A stretch of DNA of 64,000 nt from assembly GCA_026936325.1 (NCBI GenBank), contig JAPTHN010000001.1, positions 97,727,859 through 97,791,858 on the forward strand. The letters run 5' to 3'. The position numbers and the translations under genes were made by a program. This document shows positions 44,621 to 55,962 of this stretch, piece after piece. Each line of letters opens with the position of its first letter. Positions within the stretch are counted from its first letter, which is position 1. This DNA is from Platynereis dumerilii. Its lineage: Eukaryota; Annelida; Polychaeta; Phyllodocida; Nereididae. Below the pieces are notes generated by a model. That model searched no databases, had not been told where the DNA came from, and worked only from the letters and a program-made list of their open reading frames with translations.

Positions 44621-47600
44621 CCCTTGCAGACAAGAAATCTGCGCAACAGCCTGGAAGAGGTACATCAAAAAGCGCCGGGCACACCAGGCATTGTCAGCAA
44701 TCGTCGCCTCCTGCAGCAGTCTGCATAACAATGGGCTCTGCTTTTTGCTGCACACAATTCGCGATCCAACGATTTCCTGATCAGAATCACGCCATCCCCA
44801 AATGAAGCATGAAGCGTTCGTTAACTGCTCTTAATTAACCGGCTCTTGGCTAATGGCTGGGCAATAATTAGGTCTATCGACAAGTATACAAAATGCATAA
44901 ATCTGGAGTGTTCAGATCAGGGGTGCATGATGAATCCGGGGGCGGGGATGCGCATCTACCGGCGTCACCCTTCCCCACCGACATTTTCTGCAAGTTGGCA
45001 TATGAAGGCCTATACTTGCATGTGAAATGGCTGAATCCTGTGTTAATCCCAATTTCGAACATGTCATGCACAGAAGCAAGAGGATATTGATTAAACAGTG
45101 GGCTTAAATTCCACAACTCTCCTCCTATAGCGATCCTCTCCTATAATTAGCCTATATAAGTCGTGAAAGGTCTACATGTATGCAGGACGTAAAGCCCCAA
45201 CTGTACATCCATCCACAATTCCCCTTGGACCATGGCTTGATGTAGAACCTAAAGGCCTAACATAAACCAACTTATTGCTGAAAACTGATTTATAAGTTCT
45301 TTCAGTATGCAATGTAAAATTCATGTTCCGTATTTTACCATATACACACACATACAGTGTATATACATATACATAGGCCCATAGGCCTATAGGACTAGCT
45401 TTGATCCGTAGTCTAAATTCGCTCTATAAATGACCATATATTTTTGGCTTGTCAAAAGTTGAAATATTCATTGGCCTATAGGACATGAATAAGAGGCATT
45501 CATGGGCCTGTATATCGCTAGTTTGGCAGATGAAAAGCCGGTATCATACATGTCATTATTTTTACCTGGATTACAGGCCAATTGGTGTGTGAACTTATGC
45601 TGCTAAAATGGCAAGGCCTGCAGTCTGTAAATTATGTTGCATATGATCGCAGGCATCCCTGAAGTTCTGCATCTATACCCCGCATCACCCATGCAGCCAG
45701 CATGATTTGCGTCAGCAGCCCTTCCCGTATAGTAGCATCATTGACTGCGACAGCAGCTGACCTCTGACCTCTGGCCGTAAATGACTGGGGATGTAATTCG
45801 CCGGCTCTTGAGTGGGTGCCAAAAACCCACTGCTCTCTGGTAATTATATTGTCACCAAGAAAATGGCGGGGGGATAATCAAAAGGAGGGTTCAAGAAGGT
45901 GCACTCCCCAGCCCTGTATTGCGTGTGGATACCTCGGTGATGCTTTGGTAATTCTTACCATTTTACAAGGATAGGAAACAGTTCCTGGCAATTAGGGGTC
46001 CATCCCACACCAGCCATGGCAGTTTTTGCATCGTTTCTTGGCATAACACTCAGACAATAGGCATATCGTAACAATGATGGAACTATGGTGGCACTATGAT
46101 TGGTCACGATCGTTATTGACAACACAATGACTGGACAGCCACTAAAGATTGAGTCTTGTACTTTTGCCCAAATCGACCACCAAGGCACCAGACAAGGGCT
46201 CCATGGGTTGTTAGCTGCTTGTTGCGGTCGATTGAGTAAGTGACAACTGCAAGTGAATAACCCAACATGCAAGATCATGGGAAAGTTCTTGTAACTTCTT
46301 GACGTAACCAAGATATAATTGTATGATAGTAGGCCTATCTTTTATTGACAGATAACAGGCTTTTAAAATTGCAGGTTCATGGGCGAATTAAAGAGCAAAA
46401 GATTGAGGACAGAAAGAGACAATTTATTTGGATGAAAAATTAAAGAATGTACATGCGGACAAAATCAATTTCTTTAAAGAATTTCACTTAATACCTCCAG
46501 TCACTGAGTATATAACTGTTGTGAAACCATGCAGAATGACACCACCAAACATGCGCTACCATCCGCCGCGAAAATTCACTGTCATCCGCAGAGAAATACA
46601 TTGATAAATTCAGCATAGAGTTCCTTTGCGGATGGTAGTGTCTTTTTTGGGTCTGGCCGTGGCACTAGTTATAACTGAAACAGCGACAACCAAAAAACTT
46701 TCAGGCCTAAGTTCTAATTGGATGATTGAAACACCAAAAGAGTCAAATAACTGGAGTCTAAATGTTTGAAGACTTGCGGAACATTTTTACTGTATTTCGA
46801 TGTCAATTTATGTTTCGAAAATGATCTCCATCAATCCACAACGATAAACGATGATTATCCGTTATTTCAATACTCGGAGAAAGGCCTACAAACTTGCATA
46901 TACTGAACACGTATCTTAAAATTTCATTATAAAATACACCTATATCAGGGTTGGGCAACTCTCTAGGGTCTCAAATGAACAAATCGATGTTACATGTTTT
47001 ATGATATTGTTCTGGTAGAAACACAGACCTGCCGTCAAAGAGCATTTGTTGAAAAGCGTCCAACTTTTGCCTCAGAAAGGAGCAATGCTCAGCCAGTGGC
47101 GTCATCTTGTGCTGTGATTTTGCAAGCAATGAGCAATGAGCATTGTCAGCCTGCATTGGTATGGGCAGAGACTGAGCATCCATGCATATTCATATTTTTG
47201 AAATTATGATGATTCAGTGATGATTTCACCAATATGGTATTATCACATTTTCTGAGTGGTTCAATCTATATAAGTTTGGTAGAAACCTATATCTCCCTAC
47301 TAGTCTTTATGGATTATTTACTGAATGTTAGTATAATTTCTATATTTCTGTATTTCATAGAGGTGTGCATGGTTTGCTCAAATGGCTGCAGATGGTTGGA
47401 GCTTTAGAACGGATAATGCTAGATCTATGTAGAAGTAGGTAACTGAAAATACCATCATATATGACACCTTCATATCAACATTGTTAATTAAATTTTAGTT
47501 TTAAGTCTGCAGGGTAATTAACTATGTGTTTGAGATTCAAACCTAAATTTCAATGTATATAGTTGTTTTCTCAAGATTTGCACATTATAAGTACTGTTTC

Positions 47601-48299
47601 CTCTTTCTTCCATACAGGTTTAATATGATGATGCTAGGCGCATCCATCAGCATGGTTAGGCCTATACAGTACTTCATCAATGGAATTGTTTCTTTTCACT
47701 GCAGGATCTTCATTTGCTTTCTCTGCTAGCAATTTATGCAATGATGATCGTGGAAAGAAAAGCAATAAACTACAAGAAACTACAAGATACTGTTGATTAA
47801 TTAGAGGTCAAAACAGCTACAGAAACAGACAGTGGGTCAATGACACGAGAGCTGAGATGCCATGTAAAGGAGGTTAATTAGTTTCCCTGACCCTATCACT
47901 AACAAAAGTTGTTTGCTCGGCTCAGGGCAGCCTGTCCACCATCTCATGCAAATTTCATCCCCACAGAATGAGACCTAATAAGCCCTCTTGTTACCAACTT
48001 GTTACCACTGGTTACACACGAATCAACCAGTGGCAAACAGGATTGCACACAGCTCGACCACAGTGGGCCATTCCCTAAGGCCAAGCTGAGACTGCCCTTT
48101 ATTGACAACCCTTTTCACTCAATTTATGCCTTATTTAACACTAATCAAGTTGCATTCTACTCCCACTTCAGTGATGGAAGGGAATGTTGCCTGCAGGAAT
48201 TTTGATTGCTACTCTTTATTGCAGTCAATATTTAGCCTGTCTGCTTTATTGTACTGCCTTGTGCCTAAGTCGTACTGTGCCTGGCAATTTATTGTTCTC
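44621..48299. other. Non-coding, with one short inverted repeat
   Basis: No exon could be supported. An 11-bp inverted repeat CTACCATCCGC/GCGGATGGTAG (46556-46566 and 46628-46638) with further imperfect pairing outside (GACAC at both sides) may be the remains of a small palindromic MITE. Confidence 0.45.
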
Positions 48300-48400
48300 A
48301 GAAATAGATAGATAGACATAGATAGATATAGATAGACATAGATAGACATAGATAGACATAGATAGACATAGACAGACATAGACAGACATAGATAGATAAT
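48300..48400. repeat. (ATAGATAGAC)n microsatellite at a SINE tail
   Basis: Tetranucleotide-based ATAG/ACAG array. In the minus-strand sense it directly follows the 3' end of the SINE at 48401-48725 and reads (TATCTATGTC)n. The other SINE copy also ends in a TATC run. Confidence 0.9.
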
Positions 48401-48725
48401 TATTAATGGATAGAAAACGACAAGTGTAGCCCTCTTGTAGCCTAGTTCTGGTACCCTCCAGTGCATGTTGATTGATGAGGCGGGAGAGAATGTGGGAGTC
48501 CCCCCCCCCCATGTTACACATTTACCCCATGTGAGGGATTTTTGCGCAGTAAAGACACATATGCAATGGGCCAATTAAATGTCTCGTCAGAACGACATCC
48601 AGCCGGAATTTTACTCTTCAGGGTCCACTTAAGATACTTTGGGTTCCACCTTGGGTTCGAACATGTTCAGGCGAGAACTTCAGCACAGCAGGCGATAACC
48701 ACTCAGCCTCAAAGAGCTCTGCCAA
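48401..48725 (-). mobile_element. tRNA-derived SINE, full-length copy
   Basis: On the minus strand, a tRNA-like head with an A-box-like GGCTGAGTGGTTATC and a B-box-like TGTTCGAACCC (about 48720 to 48650) is followed by a body containing GGCTGGATGTCGTTCTGACG and AATGTGTAACATG. It ends before a TATC-type tail. The body aligns over more than 150 bp with 51375-51605 in the opposite orientation, which shows it is a dispersed family. Transcription would be by RNA polymerase III. Confidence 0.65.
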
Positions 48726-49880
48726 AGAGTTAAATACTATAATACAGGTTTGCAATGTTGATATATGCATCTGCAGGACCTGAAAACATCTTTTTTTTCA
48801 TGCCTGTGCATGTGATAGGCCAAGTGATTGGTCTAGAGTTGTTTAATTAACCACGTTATGCCTATTGTCCATTTAATCTTTGTCTTCCTTGTTTCATCAT
48901 GAGAGGGAGTCTGGTATCAAGTGCACTTTTTTCAATTGTTTTTATTATTGATCAGAATTTACAAGCATGCACAGGGGAGGATCACGCTATTCACAATTGT
49001 TGCCACGTATTTCAAAAGAGTCTCAGAGAGATATAGTAGAGAGTTGCAGAGGAGCGCCTTGCCTGACACCTGAGCTGCCATTTGCGCCATGCTTAATTGA
49101 TGGCGGGTAGACGCAACACGAGCAGACAAGACAGAGAGGCGACCGACAAGTCTCTTGGCTCTCGAAACATTTTTAAATCTCCTGATACAAGGGTCAAACA
49201 CTTGCCATCGCCCCGGGCAACCACTTGGGCCGCAACACCAGTAGGAATCTCCGGGTCAGGCCCGGTGCAATGAAATCGGCATAAAACAGAAGCGATTCGT
49301 TGCGGCTATTCTCTTGAGACCAGTCGAGTCAATTGCAAGCCAAAAACAAGATTTAATGCATTTATTGCAAGTTCATGCTCTTGTAGCAGTTCAAACCAGC
49401 AAAGGGTGTTGGCCAAAGAGAATGAAGTCAAGCAACTGTGTATAACATATCCAGGGTATTGAAGATTCAGATTTCTTGCCAAATTTTCTTAGAAGATAAG
49501 AGTAAACTTGTCACATGGCATCATGACTGACATGTCCCACATTTTCCTGCTGAGTAGTTTGCATCCTGCAAACATGTTGTTACAAAGAACATAATTCAAG
49601 AAATCTGAAATCGGGCATGCTTAAAAGTGTATCTTAAAATAAGAGAATGCCTCAAGAGTTAAATTACTTCTCCAGGGTTCCCATGTTAACCACAGCCCTC
49701 AAAACAGCTAGAGGTAAAAACAAGAAATCTGGGGTTGCAAAATTGGTGAACGCAGAACTCTGATTAAAGGATTAATGGGACAGGCCTTGTCCACTATACT
49801 AGTATACCACTGAGCAGGATTCTATTGTAACTGTGGCACTGAGTACGAAGAACCACTAAATTAACATCCCATCTAAATGT
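48726..49880. other. Non-coding, no recognised gene
   Basis: No supportable exon. A minus-strand frame at 48959-49201 lacks splice signals and similarity. Confidence 0.45.
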
Positions 49881-50310
49881 CCAGCTTGTATGGATGTTGC
49901 CCTACAGCTTGTATTGATGTTGCCTTTACAACTTGTGTGGATTTATGCCTTTACAGCTTGCATGGATGTTGCCTTTACAACTTGTGCGATGTTGCTTTTA
50001 CAGCAAGCCGTAGTTGTTAACATCCCATTCAAATGTCCAACTTTTATGGATGTTGCATTCACAGCTGGTATGGATGTCAGATGTTGCCTTTTCAGCCTGT
50101 ATGCGTACTGCATTTACAAATTGTACGGATGCTTCCTTTACAGCTTGTATGGATGTTGCCTTCACAGCTTGTATGGCCCTTGCCTTTGTAGCTTGTATGG
50201 CTGTTGCCTTTACAGCTTGTATGACTGTTGCCTTTACAGCCTGTACATATGGCTGTTGCCTTTATAGCCGATGTTGCCTTTACAGCAAGCCATACAACCG
50301 AACGTAGGCA
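49881..50310. repeat. 24-bp minisatellite (TGTTGCCTTTACAGCTTGTATGGA)-like
   Basis: About fifteen imperfect copies of a 24-bp unit, interrupted twice by a longer block (acatcccattcaaatgtcca) that recurs again at 50342. Because 24 is a multiple of three, it creates open frames (repeated MDVAFTAC-like), but nothing else supports a gene. Confidence 0.9.
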
Positions 50311-50482
50311 GCAGTGTGGCATTGAATACAAGAAACACTACATTAACATCTCATTGAAATGTCCAGCTTGTGTGGATGGATGGATGGTTGTGTCTTCACA
50401 GTTTGTATTTATGCACTATAATAGGCCAATTAGAAAAAGAGGGGGGCACAACTATGAGAGGATGTTGAAACTCCGCAACTGC

Positions 50483-50716
50483 CATTGAGCACAGGTCCAG
50501 GTTACCCGGTCAGAGGCGAAATCGAACCCAGGATGCTGCACTCAGAATACCAGAGCATTGCTTCCTCCCTGGCCCTTCCCGGTGGCAGCCCCACCATTTG
50601 GTTATCCATTACCTAAGGGGCGCCTATGCTGGCATTCAAACCCGGGACCTCCAGAAGCCAGAGCAAACAAAGACCAACGAAGCTCGTACAAAATGCCTTA
50701 ACCGTCAGGGCCACCA
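50483..50716 (-). mobile_element. Two adjacent tRNA-like units, possible composite SINE
   Basis: On the minus strand, GGTGGCCCTGACGGTTAAGG (A-box-like, tRNA-Leu/Ser style) followed by GTCCCGGGTTTGAATGCC (B-box-like) spans about 50715 to 50619. A second unit, GGGCCAGGGAGGAAGC then CCTGGGTTCGATTTC, spans about 50580 to 50500. Neither gives a clean cloverleaf that I would call a tRNA gene. I cannot define a body or target duplication. Confidence 0.4.
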
Positions 50717-51374
50717 AACTACCAACACTACCGAAGTGTTTGTATGTAATGTACACCGAGTGACCTCTTTAAATCAGGAATCAAAGATTCTTCCGAGGGT
50801 CACACAATCTCCCCCTTTATCGCCTGCGTAGAACTCCTGTCGCCATCTTGTGTTTATTATTCATTAGGCGGCTAATTTGCTTCGCTCGCTTCACGCAAGA
50901 CTAACTACGTCATCATGGCCGACACACTCAACGCAAGAGCAGACGAAAGTTCATTGAACACTCCCCACGAGATCCGCAGATGGCTATAATGAGAGCTGGC
51001 ATGTAATATGTTCTTTTCAGCTGAGTAAACATTGACTCTAAAAGCTTAAAAAAGAAAACTCAGTCTACTTCAAGTTCAACTAAACCTAATTACATTCCTC
51101 TCGAGCGCACTGCAACCTCATGCTTCTCCTCGGGGCTTCCGTAAACTTAGTGACCTCTTGTCTGCTGAGTTTGCAACAACTTTTGATGGCTGTTTGTCAC
51201 ACTTCCAGAGCCAGACTGAGCCGCTTGTAAACAAGAAAGCTTGATATAAAGTAACAATATCTCAGCCTAAACTTCCCTAGTCTTACTAATCTCCCTTCAG
51301 GAGGACACAAAGAACCCTCCTTAGAGGACTGCACCCAGAATACTCCCACCTAAACTCACCTATATAACCCCAGC
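50717..51374. other. Non-coding, no recognised gene
   Basis: No supportable exon or element boundary. It lies between the tRNA-like units and the second SINE copy. Confidence 0.45.
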
Positions 51375-51625
51375 TGGGGAGCCCCAAATTTTCAGTGGAC
51401 CTACATGAGCAAAATCCCAGCTGGATGTCGCTCAGATGAGACGTTAAATTGGCAGCACTTGTATCAGTGTCTGTGCAAGTAAATGATCCCTCAAATGGAT
51501 TTTTTTTTAAATGTGTAACGTCTTTAAAAAGACTCCCACTCTATCTCCCATCTCATCAACCAACCCTCTTGAACTAGGCCTAGAGCTGCACTTACCACAT
51601 CTATTTATCTATCTATCTATCTATA
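51375..51625 (+). mobile_element. SINE, 5'-truncated second copy
   Basis: Contains GCTGGATGTCGCTCAGATGA, TTAAATTGGCAGCAC, GATCCCTCAAATGG, AAATGTGTAACGTC and ACTCCCACTCTATCTCCC in the same order as the SINE at 48401-48725, but on the plus strand. It lacks the tRNA-like head. It ends in a short (TATC)n tail at 51597-51623. Confidence 0.6.
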
Positions 51626-51699
51626 TCATCAGAGGACTGCGCCATAGAACACTCCTACCTTAACCCATCCACACAAAGTGAGAAACAAAACACTTTTCA

Positions 51700-54600
51700 T
51701 TCAGTCAATAGAAACACATTTATTCCATAAATTGCAAGATAGATACAAAAATAGGTGCTTCTTCACAGTATAACAGTAAACATTATGTCAGAAATCTGAA
51801 AAACATTATAATGATAGTGTAATGTGCACTTCGTGTAGAAAGATGCGTGGAATGATTAAAATATATATATATTGATAAAGAAAGGCCACAAAGCGGAGTG
51901 GTGTCATGTGTATAAATGGCAAAAAATATCCAGAAAACTTGAACAGCATTATCACACTAACTTATAGAACAGCTTAAGAACATCAATTTGACGGTTTCCA
52001 CCATGACAAGTCTTAGTACATGCGAAAATACTTTTCCACCTCCACATCACTGGGATGCTTTACGAGAAATTACAATATAATTTTTGTCTCACAACCTTCA
52101 CCCTTCGTATCATAATAATAATAATGATACCTCACCGTCAGTCAAATCTGATATCACTCCTGGGACCTATAACTTAGGCCGTTGTGAATACAATTAAGCA
52201 GCATGTCATTGTTCAGTACATAGTACATACAATTGGTTTTTGCATTACATCAGTAATTACAGGGCTACCATTTCTACATCAAACTAAAACTAAGTGCGAT
52301 GAAGACCTTTAATATATATATAAAACTACAATCAAAGGGTTAAATTCTATATATAAACAATAATGTTAACAATACAATAATATCGGTATGCAATTTAAAT
52401 ATATTATAACAATGTGTATATATAAGTAGTAAAACAAGGCAAACACTATGCTTGCAGCTACTAATATATCCATCGAAAGCTTCAAAATACTTATCTACCA
52501 TTCTCCACCTTAGAGAAACAAGGGTCAAAGTGAAAAGCAAATCTTCCAATTCAATTAGACCCTTCTTGCTTTAAGACAGCAAATTGAAAGTGATTACTGT
52601 ACTTAATTGTATACAATGAGGAGAACGGAGTCTCCATAATTGAACAGCAGCATGTCAAACACCTTAGCATAATCTACATCTGTCTAAATCTACTCAAAAA
52701 CAAGTTAATACCAACAAACAAGTAAATATCTCCTCATTCGGATTTCTAGATGCTATATGTGTACATAATAAACTTTGAAATAAGTCAACGTTTCAGCAAT
52801 ACGATGCATCACGTCAAATAAATCAAATACAGACTTTTCAGAATTAACAATCGTATGTATAATTGATACGTAGAACAGTTTTTATATTGTTTGCTTGAAT
52901 TTGGAGCTTGATTGCTTGATGCCAGATGTTATATATAACCTGCATGGATATAATGTTCTTATTTGGCTCAAATAAAATCTGTCTGTTAGTCCTTCGGAAT
53001 TTATGGGAAAGCATGATTTCAAGCTTTCAGATTGTGCCACAGCTGAAGCAACTGACTAATGACTGACCATTAGACAACATGATATCATGCTGCAACTGAA
53101 CAATCACTAGCCAAAAGACATGATGTCTTGTGCAGGATTTATAAATGGCAGTTCAAGACTAAATTGGTCAATTGTATTTGAGACTAAATTGGTCAATTGT
53201 ATTTAATTGTTTTACATATCAATTGCAAAGCCAAGGCGAGCTATAGATCACTTTGATAATTCTAATGCAGTATTAGACTTGTTCTGTTAACAAATCAGAC
53301 AAACAATATTACATGCTTTTCATAATGTATCATAAAATGAAATGTGCTACATTGATTAGCAAATATAGGTCTACAAGACATTGATGACTAAATAAGAATC
53401 ATTGAGCTGACATAGATATACAGATGTAATGTATACAGACTTAGTGTAGTAAGTTCTATGGTAAAACTATGGTATAGCTATGGTACAACCATGTAACACT
53501 CAAGTCAAAATTGCAATTTCCACTGCAATGATAAGACGTGTATCAAACAGAGAGATGTGTCAGGACAGTTCATCAGCCGGGATGAACCATGATTGTCCAA
53601 TGTAGTCTCAATCTAGTTGAGCAAAAAGATATTTCATCAAGAGGGTCTCATCAGTAAATACTGTCAGCATGTAGAGTACATTTACCAAATGTATTCAATT
53701 ATAGAAATTCATTTCAAGAATTATGACATATCAAATGATGTCAGTCAGGATCAACCTGACTATGGTACAATTGATACATGTACTATGATGATATTACTAA
53801 TCATAACTAGTAGAGATATGTTCAGGTATAGCATACTTATACAATTAGTGTCAAGGTGTAAATTACTAGAATATTTTCTAATCTATTTCAAAGTCAAAGT
53901 GCAGTGCAGTACACTCACCATTAACAACATTACCTAGCTGATATAACCTATTTCGATTTTACAAGTACAGCACAAATTCAAATTTGTGATGATCAGCTTG
54001 ACCATAAAAACATAATTCAAGATTCACTTCTCAATTTAATTGTCAAATAAATAGAGTGGAATTAACTCTTAATAAATCTTGTTTTGAGAGTGTGACTAAA
54101 AAACTTGCGGAAAATTGTACACACTCAGTAAACTATTAGAAGATTCATCGAATAAGAACTGCACAAACAATTAATGGTTATTTCAAGACTGTAACATGAA
54201 CAGATTGGTATTGTTTTCTGAATACATCAACGTTGTCACAAAAACACACATGTATAACTATCGAGCACTCAAAATTCACAAAAGCAATTTGAATCTTTTC
54301 TGTCTTATCTGTTCAGAGATATGACTAAAATGCTGACTTCGAACATGAAGCTCTTTATAATCAATTGCAGCCAATCAAGGTATGAAATCCAGCAGAACAG
54401 GACAATCTATTCTCAGGTAAAGATTGTCTGAAGCATTTTCAAAAGTCTCATTTTTGATTTCTTATGACGAATCATTAATAATCATGTTGTTGAATATTAT
54501 GTAAAATATACACCAACATTATGATTAAAAGCAGTAAGCTGCAAGCATATAATAATATTATATCGCGAACATTTCATTGTCAAGCATTTAGCCAGCTCAG

Positions 54601-55865
54601 ATATCAATATACGTGATTGCAAATTTCAATTTGGTTAATTCTTAATATTTGCATTATATGTTATAAAATAAGAAAAGTTCAATAACTGTGGTCATAATAA
54701 CGATCAAAAATTCAAAATATAAACATCAGAAAAATAGCATAAATTTGTGATATTTTCACAAGACCAGCTCGTGTTGAATTGTTAAAGACAAAATAAGATA
54801 CAGAAATGTAAAGGTACAATGAAAATATATATATGACTATAACTATTAAAAGATTGGATTGTAATAGGTCTGGATTGTAGCAATACAATTAAACATATTG
54901 CCTGTCAAATGCAGTAAACATACATTACTAAAAAGAGTTCTTTCAACAAATTTCAGGGAGCAATGTATAGCTCATTATACATAGGTAAATCAGAAGGATT
55001 ACAAACTAATGATTTTGTATGGTCAACACTCAACAGTAATTCAAATCTTAGAAGCAGTACACCAATTTGAAATTTTCACTCCCAAAAGTTTCTTTATAGA
55101 AAATTGTCTCATTCTCAGGGACAAATATATCATGTAATATCCATCCATGAATTCCATGGGAGTAAAAGAAAAAACAATTCATTGAGTGATCCCACTTCAA
55201 TTAATGGAAACGTGAAACACACATATGCCATAACTGAACGCATGAACCATTACCACTGTAAACCTTCGGAAAATCTTGTTAAGATAATGGCATTCATCAC
55301 TTTTACCCTTTAGCGAAACCTCACTTCAGAATACCAACATTGGGACTCCCAGGCTACAATTGCTTGAACCTGTATTATAGAGAGGACAAGAATAATTATT
55401 GCCCTCTACTGTACAAAATTCTAATGGGATGGTTCTCTGACACTCCTGAGTTGGAATCCTTCGGAAAACTATGAATCAAAGGGGATCCAATTGTCCTAAT
55501 AGAAAATGTCCCAGTGAGGGTACAAAATGTTCGCTGAAGTTTGCCTATCATCGCAGTTACTGAATGTTTTTACTATTCCTATAAAATTTTTCCCTTTTGC
55601 ATTAATCTCAATATGTACCTGACATATATATCAACTTCAAAGAAATAAATCATCACCATTACAACCTCTGAAAGGACTGATGTTTTATAATGGTATAAAA
55701 GGTTCTCTGTATGATACCAACTATGATTTCATTCAAATTTTTTCATAACCTTCACAATTACAGTTTCCACACATGGATTCTTTTAAGTATGGCGTAATGG
55801 TATACATTTTAACTTGATGGTGTTTGGTGTGGTTGCCTGTGTTTCCGTTTTTTTCTGAGCAAGAA
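51700..55865 (-). other. Probable 4.1-kb 3' UTR of the minus-strand gene
   Basis: Starting at the stop codon at 55866 and reading leftward, the sequence is evenly AT-rich and free of microsatellites and recognisable transposons for over 4 kb, unlike both flanks. It ends at an AATAAA signal (51719-51724), just before the SINE/microsatellite zone. The single-exon extent is inferred. Earlier poly(A) sites may be used. Confidence 0.45.
51719..51724 (-). terminator. AATAAA polyadenylation signal
   Basis: AATAAA on the minus strand at the boundary between the uniform AT-rich block and the repeat-rich sequence. Cleavage would be expected near 51700. Confidence 0.45.
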
Positions 55866-55962
55866 CTATGAAGCGGTTGTACTTTGCAGTATCTTCTTCA
55901 CCATGCCTTGTCGCCAGTTCTCAGGTTGGCAGCCAAACACATCCAGCACATCTCCATGCACC
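55866..55962 (-). CDS. Last coding exon of an unidentified host gene
   Basis: On the minus strand, a tttttttcag acceptor is followed by G + GTG CAT GGA and 31 codons to TAG: VHGDVLDVFGCQPENW then RQGMVKKILQSTTAS. It starts in the phase left by the exon at 59800-59948, where AA + G makes Lys, so the junction reads TIHFK-VHGDVLDVF. A soluble C-terminus is suggested, with no membrane segment. I do not recognise the protein family. A long AT-rich 3' UTR follows. Confidence 0.8.

Noticed and set aside
49890-50307. Two overlapping plus-strand frames of 125 and 97 codons
   Set aside because: The frames are open only because the minisatellite unit is 24 bp.
50483-50716. Genuine tRNA genes
   Set aside because: A/B-box-like motifs are present but the acceptor and other stems do not pair well; tRNA-derived repeat is the better reading.
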